Assembly (NCBI GenBank): GCA_964416305.1
Contig: CAYQDM010000005.1
Coordinates: 1 to 64,000, forward strand
Origin: Acidaminobacter sp964416305
GTDB taxonomy: Bacteria; Bacillota; Clostridia; Peptostreptococcales; Acidaminobacteraceae
Direction: 5' to 3'
Length of the DNA stretch: 64,000 nucleotides
Of the stretch, positions 7,641 through 16,733 are shown piece by piece. The notes under the pieces are model-generated. The model worked only from the letters and a program-made list of their open reading frames with translations, made no database searches and had not been told where the DNA came from. A program made the position numbers and the translations under genes. Position 1 is the first letter of the stretch; every line of letters begins with the position of its first letter.

Positions 7641-9827
7641 TTATGCTTTCTTCATGGAAAGCGAAATTTTGCCGCGCTCCTTGTCGATCCCGATAACCCG
7701 GACCTCGACCGGATCTCCGACGCGAACTACGTCCATAGGATCCTTGACAAATTTGTCCGAGAGTTGGGAGACGTGGACGAGACCGTCGTTCTTGACTCCA
7801 ATGTCGACAAACGCGCCAAAGTTGACCACGTTTCGCACCGTGCCCATCATGACCATGCCAATTTCAAGGTCTTCCATGCTCAGGACGTCACTTCTGAAGA
7901 CCGGTCCCGGCATGTCCTCACGCGGGTCACGGCCCGGCTTGAGCAGTTCCTCCACAATATCCTTCAGGGTGAGGATGCCCGCGCCGGTCAGCTCTGACAA
8001 TGCCTTGAAAGCTTCTTCAGGCGACTTTTTTCCGGTGGATTCCTGCATTCGTGCGAATAAATGGGTTCTGTCCATTTTTCGCGTTTCGTCCAGACTCACT
8101 TTGAGGGTCTTGAGCAGTGCCCTGCAGGCCGCATAGGATTCCGGGTGGACAGAAGTACCGTCCAGCGGCTCCGTGCCATCCGCGATGCGGAGAAATCCTG
8201 CGCACTGCTCATAGGCTTTAGGCCCCAGTCGCTTGACTTTGAGGAGCTCTTTTCGGCTATGGAATTTACCGTTCTCTTCTCGATGGGACACAATGGACTT
8301 CGCCAGTGTCGAACCAATTCCCGACACGTATTGCAGCAGAGATGGCGTGGCGACATTGAGATCGACGCCGACCGCGTTGACGCAGGCTTCGACGACGCCC
8401 TTCAGGGAATCGTCCAGCTTCGCCGGATTCAGGTCGTGCTGGTACTGTCCGACGCCAATGCTCTTGGGATCAATTTTAACCAGCTCTGCCATAGGGTCCT
8501 GAAGGCGGCGCCCAATAGAAATGGCCCCTCGGGTGGTGACATCCAAGTCCGGATATTCCTCGCTGGCCAGCTTCGAAGCGCTGTACACCGACGCCCCCGC
8601 CTCGCTGACAATGGTGTAGTGCACCGGGCGGCCCGCTTCCTTAAGCATCTCCCCGACGAACTGCTCCGTCTCCCTTGAGCCGGTGCCGTTGCCGATGGAG
8701 ATGAGATCCACCCCGTGTTTCTTAATCATACCCAAAAGTACTTTCTTTGCACCTTCAATATCGTTGTGTGGCTTCGTTGGATAGATGGTGGTCTTATCCA
8801 GCAGCCGGCCGGTCTCATCCAAAACAGCGACTTTGCATCCGGTTCTATAGGCGGGGTCAATGGCCAGAACCGTTTTCCCCTTGACAGGTGCCTGCATCAG
8901 CAGCGGCTTTGTGTTCATGGCAAAGACTCGGATGGCCTCTTCCTGAGCCTTTTCGGTGAGCTCACTTCTAATTTCCCGCTCAATGGACGGCAGAAGCAGC
9001 CTCTTTAGGCCGTCTTCAACCGCAAGGACCAGCTGCTCGCGCTGAGGGATTGACAGATTTTTTATGAACTGCCTTTCCGCCAACTGGGTCAGATGGTTCT
9101 CATCAATGAGAAGGCTGACTTTTAGAAATTCTTCCTTTTCACCCCTGTCAATCGCGAGAATTCTGTGGGATGGAAGCGTTTTTATGGCTTCCTCAAAAGT
9201 ATAATAGGTTTCATAAACAGAAGTTTTTTCCGGATCAGCAGCTTTGGACTGCAGCTTTCCCTGCTTTTGATAAAAGGCCCGAATGGCCTGCCTTAAATCC
9301 GGATCGTCCGAAAGGCGCTCCGCCAAAATGTCTCTGGCACCCGACAAGGCACTCTCAATATCCGTCACTTCTTTTTCTTCGTCTATGAAAGCTGCCGCAT
9401 AGGTCATCATGGCGGCTGCGTCGGTTTTTCGGTTGCTCTCATCCGCCAGCCAGTCTGCCAACGGCTCAAGTCCTCGTTCCTTAGCCATGGTGGCTCTGGT
9501 TCTTCGTTTTTGCCTGTAAGGCCGGTACAAGTCCTCCACCCGCTGGAGCACAACCGCTTCAAGAATTGCCAATCTCAATTCCTCTGTCAAAGCCCCCTGG
9601 CTTTCGATGGAAGCTATAACCTCTTCTTTTCTTGCCTCCAGGCCGCGAAGGTATTTTAAGCGTTCATCAAAGGCCCGGAGAGTTTCATCATCCGTACCGC
9701 CCGTCATTTCCTTTCTGTAGCGCGCAATAAACGGAATGGTATTGCCTTCGTCAATCAAGCGTACTATAGCCTCGGTCTGTTGAGCCGACAGGCCCATCTC
9801 CTTGGATAAATGTTCAAGTATTGTCAT
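7641..9827 (-). CDS. tex: Tex-family RNA-binding transcription accessory protein
   Basis: This 728-residue protein follows the Tex plan: an N-terminal helical HTH-like region, a YqgF/RNase H-like domain (AIDPAYRTGCKVAVLDETG near residue 325), helix-hairpin-helix repeats (about residues 490-560), and a C-terminal S1 RNA-binding domain (about 650-725, VMMGTVRNVVNFGAFVDIGV). Tex binds nucleic acid and contacts the transcription machinery in other bacteria. GGGG lies eight bases before the ATG. It heads the operon leading into tsaE. Confidence 0.95.
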   Translation of the reverse strand: MTILEHLSKEMGLSAQQTEAIVRLIDEGNTIPFIARYRKEMTGGTDDETLRAFDERLKYLRGLEARKEEVIASIESQGALTEELRLAILEAVVLQRVEDLYRPYRQKRRTRATMAKERGLEPLADWLADESNRKTDAAAMMTYAAAFIDEEKEVTDIESALSGARDILAERLSDDPDLRQAIRAFYQKQGKLQSKAADPEKTSVYETYYTFEEAIKTLPSHRILAIDRGEKEEFLKVSLLIDENHLTQLAERQFIKNLSIPQREQLVLAVEDGLKRLLLPSIEREIRSELTEKAQEEAIRVFAMNTKPLLMQAPVKGKTVLAIDPAYRTGCKVAVLDETGRLLDKTTIYPTKPHNDIEGAKKVLLGMIKKHGVDLISIGNGTGSRETEQFVGEMLKEAGRPVHYTIVSEAGASVYSASKLASEEYPDLDVTTRGAISIGRRLQDPMAELVKIDPKSIGVGQYQHDLNPAKLDDSLKGVVEACVNAVGVDLNVATPSLLQYVSGIGSTLAKSIVSHREENGKFHSRKELLKVKRLGPKAYEQCAGFLRIADGTEPLDGTSVHPESYAACRALLKTLKVSLDETRKMDRTHLFARMQESTGKKSPEEAFKALSELTGAGILTLKDIVEELLKPGRDPREDMPGPVFRSDVLSMEDLEIGMVMMGTVRNVVNFGAFVDIGVKNDGLVHVSQLSDKFVKDPMDVVRVGDPVEVRVIGIDKERGKISLSMKKA

Positions 9828-9882
9828 ATCCTTTTCCCCTTTTATCAGTGTCGTCCTATGCCACTTCGCCGCTTCCCGACAG

Positions 9883-9919
9883 AAAAACCGGTTCGCTGCG
9901 ATATTCGAACCGGTTTTTT
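9883..9919 (-). terminator. intrinsic terminator after prfB
   Basis: AAAAACCGGTTCG pairs with CGAACCGGTTTTTT, with T runs on both strands. It lies 16 bases after the prfB stop and separates it from tex. Confidence 0.9.
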
Positions 9920-9934
9920 AGTCTGATGTGTCTA

Positions 9935-11045
9935 TCAGGATTTTCTGGAGTTTTCTTTTAAGTAGGCCTGTATAAAAACATCCAGCTCGCCATCCATGAC
10001 ACCATAGACATTGCCGACTTCGGCGCCTGTTCTGTGATCCTTGACCAGGTTGTAGGGATTGAAAACATAAGACCTGATCTGACTTCCCCATGCGATCTGG
10101 GAATAGTCACCCGCAAGGTCTTCAATCCGCTCCTTGTGCTCGCGTTCTTTGAGTTCGAGGAGCTTCCCGGTCAGCATCCGCATGGCCGTCGCACGATTGG
10201 AATGCTGTGAGCGCTCGTTCTGACATTGTACGACGATCCCGGTCGGCAGATGGGTGATTCTCACAGCGCTGTCTGTCATATTGACATGCTGTCCCCCCGC
10301 ACCCGACGCACGGTAAGTGTCAATTCTGAGGTCACCCGGATCAATCTCGACGGTGATTTCTTCATCCAGTTCAGGCATGACATCCACCGATGCAAAAGAG
10401 GTATGCCGCTTACCCGAAGAATCGAAAGGCGAAATTCTAACCAGACGGTGAACGCCTTTTTCTGACTTCAAGAAGCCATAAGCATTTTCGCCTTCAATTT
10501 CGAGGGCGGTACTTTTAATCCCCGCCTCGTCATCTCTGAGCAAATCCAGGATTCTGACAGTGTAGCCCTGGTTTTCTGCCCAGCGCGTAAACATCCGCAT
10601 CAGCATGGACGCCCAGTCCTGGGCATCTGTACCGCCGGTCCCTGCATGAATGGACAAAATGCAGCTGTTGTGGTCAAACTCCCCGCTGAGCAAGGTCTCA
10701 AGTTCTAGAGCTTCAATTTTCTGAGCGAGCTGCTCCACGCCCGTGACAATGTCCTGTTCAACGCTGTCATCCGATTCCTCCATGGCCATCTCCGCCAGCA
10801 TCTCCAGATCCTGGTGGGACTCCACGAGAGAATCGAACAGATCAATTTTATCTTTAAGGTGCTTTGCCTGCTTCAGGACCTTCTGAGCCGCGTCCGGATC
10901 ATTCCAGAATTCCTCCTGAACCGTCTTCTCTTCCAGGTCCTGATGCTCCGTTTTCAAACGGTCAATGTCAAAGTGAACCCCTCAGTTCTTTCAGACGCTC
11001 CGACAATTCCCGCAGCGTTTTTATTCTTTGTTCAATAGCCAACAT
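9935..11045 (-). CDS. prfB: peptide chain release factor 2 (programmed +1 frameshift)
   Basis: RF2 recognises UGA and UAA stop codons. The gene starts at the ATG at 11045 and reads 25 codons to an in-frame TGA (10968-10970) set in the classic slippery context: an internal Shine-Dalgarno AGGGG followed by TCA CTT TGA C. A +1 shift skipping the T at 10970 continues the frame at GAC (10969) and gives 369 residues, the normal length. The downstream frame carries the tripeptide-anticodon region (SPFDSSGKRHTSF) and the catalytic GGQ loop (SGAGGQHVN). It follows secA with a gap of about 67 bp, the standard secA-prfB order. Confidence 0.97.
10966..10985 (-). promoter_or_regulatory. prfB +1 programmed frameshift site
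   Basis: On the minus strand the sequence reads AGGGGTTCACTTTGAC: an SD-like AGGGG three bases before the CTT slippery codon, then the in-frame UGA followed by C. This is the autoregulatory site that lets low RF2 levels favour frameshifting. Confidence 0.97.
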
Positions 11046-11112
11046 CCAATCACCTTCTCAAGAAGGGGCTTCAGACAGCACCCTAAATTTATCAGCATAA
11101 GCGTATGGGAAA

Positions 11113-13809
11113 TCAATTCCCTTCGTTGGCACCGCAGCACTTCTTGTACTTTTTGCCGCTGCCGCAAGGACACGGATCGTTGCGTCCAACTTTAACTTCT
11201 TTTTTAGCCGATGGTTTCGACACGGACACCGTATCGCCACCGCCGGATTCCGCCGTCACCTTGACTGAGCTCGTGCGCTCTGTGCGCGTCTCAATAGTGG
11301 CGTGGAACAGGTACTTCAGTGTATCTTCCTGAATGTTGCGGATCATTTCGCCAAACATGTCAAAACCTTCAATTTGATAAGCTCTGACAGGATCCTCATT
11401 GCCGACGGCCCTGAGGGAAATGCCCTGCTTCAGCTGTTCCATAGCGTCGATGTGATCAATCCATTTGTCGTCAACCACGCGGAGCACCAGGAAGCGCTCG
11501 AGCTCTCTCATGCGCTCAGCCGTGAAAGCTTGTTCCTTCTCATCATAAAGCGCCAGCGCCTTCTGTGTCAGTGCTTCTTCCAGGGAGTCACGAGTGAGCG
11601 AAGGAATGTCCATCTCTTCCACAATTCCGCCTTTAGGCAGGAAGATTTGATGCAGATGATCCTCTAGACCTTTCAGATCCCACTCTTCAGGGAAATCTGC
11701 CCCTGCGGTATACGCTTCAACGGATGTTTTGATAACTTCGTCTATCATGCCAAGCACATGATCTTTCATATTTTCGCCATGGAGCACCTTGGAGCGCTCG
11801 GAATAAATGATGGTGCGCTGGCGGTTCATGACGTCGTCATACTGAAGGACGTGCTTACGAATGCCGAAGTTGCGGCCCTCAACGCGCTTCTGCGCGGTTT
11901 CGATGGATTTTGACAGCACGCTGGCTTCCAGCGGCGTATCCTCGTCCATGCCCAGCTTCTCAACCATGTCCTTGACGCGGTCGGAAACGAACAGGCGCAT
12001 GAGCTCATCCTCGAAGGAGAGATAGAACTGAGAAGAACCCGGATCACCCTGACGACCTGCACGGCCGCGGAGCTGGTTGTCAATCCGCCTCGACTCATGT
12101 CGCTCGGTGCCTATGATGTGGAGGCCGCCAACACTTCTGACATCTTCCGCTTCCAGGTCAGTCACTCTTTTGTGCTCGGCATAGATCTGCTCATAAAACG
12201 CTTTGGCCTCAATGACCTCCGGAATGTCCGGCGTCTTTGGTCTGAGCACTTCGTAAATCATCTCATCCGTATAACCGTGCTTCAACATATCCCGCTTGGA
12301 CATAAACTCAGGATTGCCGCCGAGGACTATGTCCGTACCGCGGCCTGCCATATTCGTAGCAATTGTCACCTGATTCTTTCTGCCCGCCTGGGCGACAATT
12401 TCAGCTTCGCGCTCATGCTGCTTTGCGTTCAGTACCTCGTGCCGTACACCGCGTTTGCGGAGAAGCTCACTGAGATACTCAGACGTTTCGATGGAAATGG
12501 TGCCCACCAGAACAGGCTGACCCTTTTTATGACGGTTGATTATATCCTCAATGACGGCATTGAATTTGCCGCCTGTCGTCTTATAAATGGAATCCGGAAG
12601 ATCTTGTCTTTGAATTGGACGGTTCGTTGGAATTTGAAGCACGTCCATATTGTAGATGTGCTTGAACTCCTCTTCCTCCGTCTTTGCAGTACCGGTCATA
12701 CCCGCCAGCTTTTTGTACATGCGGAAGTAGTTCTGAAGGGTGATCGTCGCAAGGGTCTGGGACTCTTTTCTGACCTCCAGATTCTCTTTTGACTCTATGG
12801 CCTGATGAAGACCGTTGGAGTAGCGTCGCCCGAACATGAGGCGGCCGGTGAATTCGTCAACGATGACAATTTCGCCGTCCTTAATGACGTAGTCCACATC
12901 CTTCTTCATGATCAGACGCGCTTTGAGCGCCTGATTGATGTGGTGCGAAATCTCCATGTTTTCCGGATCGCTGAGGTTTTCCAGACTAAAGAAACGCTCC
13001 GCCTTTTCAACGCCGCCGTCATCCGTCAACACGACAGATTTCTGCTTTTCGTCTACAACATAATCAATCTCATGTCTCAGAGTCGACACGAACATGTCCG
13101 CGACCCTGTAAAGATCCGTCGATTTGGCGCCTTCCCCGGAAATGATCAGCGGCGTGCGCGCCTCGTCCACGAGGATGGAATCCACTTCGTCCACGATGGC
13201 GTAGTTCAGTTCCCGCTGAACCATCTGCTCCTTGAAGACCACCATGTTGTCCTTGAGATAATCGAAGCCAAACTCGTTGTTCGTACCATAGGTGATGTCC
13301 GCATTATAAGCCGCGCGGCGCTCCTGCGTGCCAATCCCGTGTACAATGCAGCCCACGGTGAGGCCCAGGAATCCATAGACCTTGCTCATCCATTCCTTGT
13401 CCCGCTTTGCGAGATAGTCGTTGACCGTGACCACGTGAACGCCTTTTCCTTCCAGTGCGTTCAGGTAAACCGGCAGCGTCGCGACGAGTGTTTTGCCCTC
13501 GCCTGTTTTCATCTCGGAAATACGCCCCTGATGCAGCACGATGCCGCCCAAGAGCTGGACAGGATAATGCCTTAAGCCAATGGTTCTGACACTCGCCTCT
13601 CTCACCACAGCAAACGCTTCCGGCAACAGATCCGCAAGTTCCGACCCGGCTGCGAGGCGCTCTTTGAACTCGACTGTTTTTCCAGCAAGTTCAGCGTCAC
13701 TCAGCGCCTGCATCTGAGGCTCAAGCGCCTCAATTTGATCTACCATTTTGGAGAGACGCTTGATCTCCCGATCGTTGAAGTTACCAAACAATTTATCCAA
13801 CAAAGCCAT
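11113..13809 (-). CDS. secA: preprotein translocase ATPase SecA
   Basis: SecA drives protein export through SecYEG. The 898-residue product contains Walker A (MKTGEGKTLVATLP, near residue 102), the DEVDSILVDEARTPLIISG segment, the second nucleotide-binding domain (TNMAGRGTDIVLGG; QLRGRAGRQGDPGSS) and the C-terminal zinc SEC-C tail (CPCGSGKKYKKCCG). An in-frame TTG would add three residues, but AAAGGA is well placed for the ATG at 13809. In most Firmicutes hpf lies just upstream; here hpf is 10 kb away on the other strand. Confidence 0.97.
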   Translation of the reverse strand: MALLDKLFGNFNDREIKRLSKMVDQIEALEPQMQALSDAELAGKTVEFKERLAAGSELADLLPEAFAVVREASVRTIGLRHYPVQLLGGIVLHQGRISEMKTGEGKTLVATLPVYLNALEGKGVHVVTVNDYLAKRDKEWMSKVYGFLGLTVGCIVHGIGTQERRAAYNADITYGTNNEFGFDYLKDNMVVFKEQMVQRELNYAIVDEVDSILVDEARTPLIISGEGAKSTDLYRVADMFVSTLRHEIDYVVDEKQKSVVLTDDGGVEKAERFFSLENLSDPENMEISHHINQALKARLIMKKDVDYVIKDGEIVIVDEFTGRLMFGRRYSNGLHQAIESKENLEVRKESQTLATITLQNYFRMYKKLAGMTGTAKTEEEEFKHIYNMDVLQIPTNRPIQRQDLPDSIYKTTGGKFNAVIEDIINRHKKGQPVLVGTISIETSEYLSELLRKRGVRHEVLNAKQHEREAEIVAQAGRKNQVTIATNMAGRGTDIVLGGNPEFMSKRDMLKHGYTDEMIYEVLRPKTPDIPEVIEAKAFYEQIYAEHKRVTDLEAEDVRSVGGLHIIGTERHESRRIDNQLRGRAGRQGDPGSSQFYLSFEDELMRLFVSDRVKDMVEKLGMDEDTPLEASVLSKSIETAQKRVEGRNFGIRKHVLQYDDVMNRQRTIIYSERSKVLHGENMKDHVLGMIDEVIKTSVEAYTAGADFPEEWDLKGLEDHLHQIFLPKGGIVEEMDIPSLTRDSLEEALTQKALALYDEKEQAFTAERMRELERFLVLRVVDDKWIDHIDAMEQLKQGISLRAVGNEDPVRAYQIEGFDMFGEMIRNIQEDTLKYLFHATIETRTERTSSVKVTAESGGGDTVSVSKPSAKKEVKVGRNDPCPCGSGKKYKKCCGANEGN

Positions 13810-13958
13810 GCTTTTCAATCCTTTCTTACTTTAAAAGATACCTCATACATTATATCACAACACTTAAACGACTTTATCACATTTATCTTAACGTTTGATT
13901 AAATCTAGTGCCATGTAAACACAAAACCAGACATCTTACAGACTCAAATTCCACTATT

Positions 13959-13985
13959 AAAAAAGACTGCCTTCAATCAGCAGCC
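13959..13985 (-). terminator. weak intrinsic terminator after the DUF5317 gene
   Basis: On the minus strand GGCTGC pairs with GCAGTC (one G-U pair) and runs into six T residues, 14 bases after the stop of the DUF5317 gene. Confidence 0.55.
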
Positions 13986-13998
13986 CTTTTATCACCTG

Positions 13999-14580
13999 TT
14001 AGAATCTGTAATTGATCATACTGCTGCTTTTTCTGAACCACTGAGTCAGCATGGAGTCCTGAATAAAGTAGGCCAATCCGGCGCTTATGAATAGATCCCC
14101 CACACTGAACAATTTAGACAGCGGGTAGATTTCAGGCAGCGCTATGACTTTGCCAAGATAGTAACTCAGGCCATCTCCACTCTCGACCAGTAAATAATTG
14201 ATTACCGAGCCATCCTGAATGGTCTCAAGCAGAGACTGCATCCCCGCCCTTAAAAGTGCAGCTTCAGTTACCGGCATCCTAAATTCGGCGACAGCCATAG
14301 CCAATATATTCAGAATTGCTCCAATCAAAATAATGTAAAAGCCCTTCTTCTTTCTATTCATAATTATTGCTGCAATCATGACCAAGATCCCTGCAAACGG
14401 CAGAAAAGAAAGCCAGTTTTCAGACTTGATAAAAGGTTCAAGGAGAATGGGCAGTATTTGAAGTACTACAGCTGTTAGAATCAGGCTGACACCCGCGATC
14501 TCCAGCTCAAGCAGATTTCTGACCCTGCCGCCGCGTACTATTCCGGCAATCAGGCCAAGGGCTAAAGCTTCAATAAACAT
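13999..14580 (-). CDS. DUF5317-family membrane protein
   Basis: The product is a hydrophobic protein of 193 residues with about five membrane segments, starting MFIEALALGLIAGIVRGG. The opening, the GNLL/LEI-like second segment and the late 'YPLSKLFSVGDLFISAGLAYFI' region match the pattern of DUF5317, usually found beside HD-GYP genes. GGAGG six bases before the ATG at 14580 sets the start, eight residues inside the longest frame; it overlaps the upstream paralogue by 11 bp. Function is unknown; a membrane partner of the HD-GYP protein is a reasonable guess from context. Confidence 0.75.
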   Translation of the reverse strand: MFIEALALGLIAGIVRGGRVRNLLELEIAGVSLILTAVVLQILPILLEPFIKSENWLSFLPFAGILVMIAAIIMNRKKKGFYIILIGAILNILAMAVAEFRMPVTEAALLRAGMQSLLETIQDGSVINYLLVESGDGLSYYLGKVIALPEIYPLSKLFSVGDLFISAGLAYFIQDSMLTQWFRKSSSMINYRF

Positions 14581-15175
14581 GGGTTTCCTCCTTTTCCAGT
14601 GCATTGGGATTTTCTCGCAGGTTCAGTATAAAGACCATTAAAACACCTAAATCCAGAACCAAATCTCCAAGGCTGACGCTCTTGGGCATTGGGTATGGCG
14701 GTCTCAAATGCAGTATGTCCGCGAGAAAGGTCAGTTTTGTTGTTTCGGAGTTAATGGCGGAGTGACCAAAAACCAGCCCTGATTTAAGTTGCTCCGCGGT
14801 CTGAGTAAATCCATAGCTGATGGCCATATCGATATCCACCGGCATTTTTCCGTTGTTGGAGAATATCACGATCATGTTGAGGGCAACACCAACCAGAAGA
14901 ATCGCAACGCCAGGTGTCTTGTGATTGAGTGCGAAAAAAGCAACCAATAACGAGTAAACGAGCACCATCAGCGTCAGTTCATAGTCGAAGATAATTCCAC
15001 GCATTTCTGAGGTTCCACGATTTAAAATCAGTTGGATTGCTGCTTCAATAATAAACGCCAAAAAAGGCAGCCAGACACCTTTGATCTTGATGTTCTCGAC
15101 CAAAAAGTGCCACCGATTACTGACCACCGCGATCAGCAGTCCCAAAATTGTAGTTTCAATCAGCATAGGCTTCAC
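14570..15175 (-). CDS. DUF5317-family membrane protein (paralogue)
   Basis: A second DUF5317-like protein of 201 residues. It shares the family opening (MLIETTILGLLIAVVSNRW) and the late 'YPMPKSVSLGDLVLDLGVLMVFIL' block with its downstream neighbour, indicating a tandem duplication with strong divergence. The GTG start at 15175 overlaps the HD-GYP stop; the ATG at 15166 (198 residues) is an equal alternative because neither has a clear ribosome binding site. Translation is probably coupled to the HD-GYP gene. Confidence 0.72.
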   Translation of the reverse strand: MKPMLIETTILGLLIAVVSNRWHFLVENIKIKGVWLPFLAFIIEAAIQLILNRGTSEMRGIIFDYELTLMVLVYSLLVAFFALNHKTPGVAILLVGVALNMIVIFSNNGKMPVDIDMAISYGFTQTAEQLKSGLVFGHSAINSETTKLTFLADILHLRPPYPMPKSVSLGDLVLDLGVLMVFILNLRENPNALEKEETHVY

Positions 15176-16452
15176 ATCATTTCATGTGTTTTAGGAATTT
15201 GTCCGTTATCTGCACAGCGAACAAACGCGTCAACGACCCCCGGATGGAATTGTTTCCCACGCTCCTCCTTAATGATGGACAGCGCGATCTCAAAGGACAT
15301 AGCTTTTCTGTAAACCCTGTCTGAAGTCATGGCATCAAAACAGTCCGACACGGCAATAATGGCTGCCTCTATGGGGATATCCGAACCGGAGATCCCTTCC
15401 GGATAGCCTTTCCCGTCATAACGTTCATGGTGATACCGGATATAATTTGAAAGATCCTCAAGGGATTTGACATCCTTGACAATATTGGCGCCAATTTCAG
15501 GGTGCTTCTGGATGATGGCCATTTCGTGGTCCTCAAGTCTGCCGGGCTTATTGATAATGGCATCACTGATGCCAATCTTTCCAATGTCGTGAAGAATAGC
15601 GGCCGTTTTGATTTCGTCAATCAGCAGGACCGGAATTTTCATTTCTTTTGCGATAATTGTAGAAATCTGCGCGACGCGGTGTGAGTGGCCGTTGGTGTAT
15701 TCGTCCTTGGCGTCCAGCGCGTTGGAGAGGGTCTTTATGGTCTCAAAATACTGGTTTTTCATGTCCAGGTAGAGTTTGAAGCTATAGCGGGCGACTAGGA
15801 GCGGGCCGAGAACTAATAACACCATAAACCAGCCGCTATTTTTATATAAGATCGCCATAAAGACGCCAATAGGCGAAATTCCGATAAAATTCTGTCCAAT
15901 CCACACAAACTCATGCATAACTTCTTTAGGTTCTAATTGATCTAACAAGGTATAAAGTATACTAAATATTATTATGTTGACTATAATATTCACTATTACT
16001 GCAACGATGATCCCAATTATACCAAATGAGGAAACTGTCAAAGATGGTAAAACTGTATGGCTCAGTAAATAGGCATTGCCAGCAACTAATGAACCAATGG
16101 CATATGCACTACCATTGAACAACCGCTTGTATAATGAACTGTTAAAGATGTGTTGGTATTTTCCATCCGAATAAAACACACTGAAAAATGTACCCAGAAA
16201 ATTGATTGCTGCTGCTGTAAATGGATCAAACAATAGTATTGCTGCTAATCCAATTGCAAATCCTAATGAGACATATTTTTTCTCGGTGACTTGAACAATC
16301 ATCGAATCAGCAACAAAGGAAAGCAAAGCAAAAAAAAGCACTGAAGTCACTTTTGTTTCAGCGCTAATCATTTGTATCGCTTCAAAAATAATAAAAAACC
16401 CAAATAAAATGATCAATGATGTAAAAACTCTTAAACCTACGTTTTGTTTCAT
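15172..16452 (-). CDS. membrane-anchored HD-GYP domain phosphodiesterase
   Basis: The N-terminal half (about residues 1-215) forms several membrane helices; the C-terminal half is an HD-GYP domain with HDIGKIGI, HPEIG and the HHERYDGKGYPEGI signature intact. Such proteins hydrolyse cyclic di-GMP or related dinucleotides at the membrane. The DNA for the membrane half (about 15,850-16,452) is visibly much richer in A+T than that for the HD-GYP half, suggesting the gene was assembled by recombination. It forms an operon with the two DUF5317 genes and lies just after the 26-codon peptide element. Confidence 0.9.
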   Translation of the reverse strand: MKQNVGLRVFTSLIILFGFFIIFEAIQMISAETKVTSVLFFALLSFVADSMIVQVTEKKYVSLGFAIGLAAILLFDPFTAAAINFLGTFFSVFYSDGKYQHIFNSSLYKRLFNGSAYAIGSLVAGNAYLLSHTVLPSLTVSSFGIIGIIVAVIVNIIVNIIIFSILYTLLDQLEPKEVMHEFVWIGQNFIGISPIGVFMAILYKNSGWFMVLLVLGPLLVARYSFKLYLDMKNQYFETIKTLSNALDAKDEYTNGHSHRVAQISTIIAKEMKIPVLLIDEIKTAAILHDIGKIGISDAIINKPGRLEDHEMAIIQKHPEIGANIVKDVKSLEDLSNYIRYHHERYDGKGYPEGISGSDIPIEAAIIAVSDCFDAMTSDRVYRKAMSFEIALSIIKEERGKQFHPGVVDAFVRCADNGQIPKTHEMM

Positions 16453-16483
16453 ATAGGATCTCCCATATTAGTTCGTACTAAAT

Positions 16484-16710
16484 AAAAAATTCGGTCGGTC
16501 GATCGGTGGCTTAGGCTATTTCCAGCCTATATAAGCTCCACCAGCCAATAAAAGAGACAGGAACGACATAACTACTACGGATAATCTCTTTTTCATTGAA
16601 AAGAACCCCCTTGTGAGCTGACTCTGCTGCTTCGCTATGGGCTGCAGGTTGTCTTACTCTTCGCTAAGGGCATTCCTGATTTGCGCTTTGGTACACCGAC
16701 CGAATTTTTT
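16484..16710 (-). ncRNA. candidate structured element: 16-bp inverted repeat around a peptide gene
   Basis: AAAAAATTCGGTCGGT (16484-16499) and ACCGACCGAATTTTTT (16695-16710) are perfect 16-bp inverted copies enclosing 195 bp. On the minus strand the 3' copy ends in TTTTTT, like a terminator, while the 5' copy could pair with it to close the whole transcript. Inside lie two direct repeats of GCCC(T/A)TAGCGAAG (minus strand; 16659-16671 and 16630-16642) and a 26-codon frame. I could not match it to a known riboswitch. It could be a small mRNA with fold-back control or a miniature mobile element. Confidence 0.5.
16516..16596 (-). CDS. 26-residue hydrophobic peptide
   Basis: The frame ATG (16594-16596) to TAG (16516-16518) encodes a peptide starting MKKRLSVVVM, followed by a hydrophobic stretch (about residues 5-20) and ending YIGWK. 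AAGGGGG lies nine bases before the ATG, one of the strongest ribosome binding sites in the region. The product resembles a single-span membrane peptide, as found among type I toxins, leader or signalling peptides; no homology is claimed. The enclosing inverted repeat, the terminator-like end and the position before the HD-GYP gene argue that it is expressed. Confidence 0.6.
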   Translation of the reverse strand: MKKRLSVVVMSFLSLLLAGGAYIGWK

Positions 16711-16733
16711 GCCAATGAGGATTTGGTACCGTA

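Noticed and set aside
16597..16710. Cyclic di-GMP riboswitch before the HD-GYP gene
   Set aside because: The GCGCAAATC and GCGAAG segments are suggestive, but the conserved core of GEMM-I or GEMM-II aptamers is not present.
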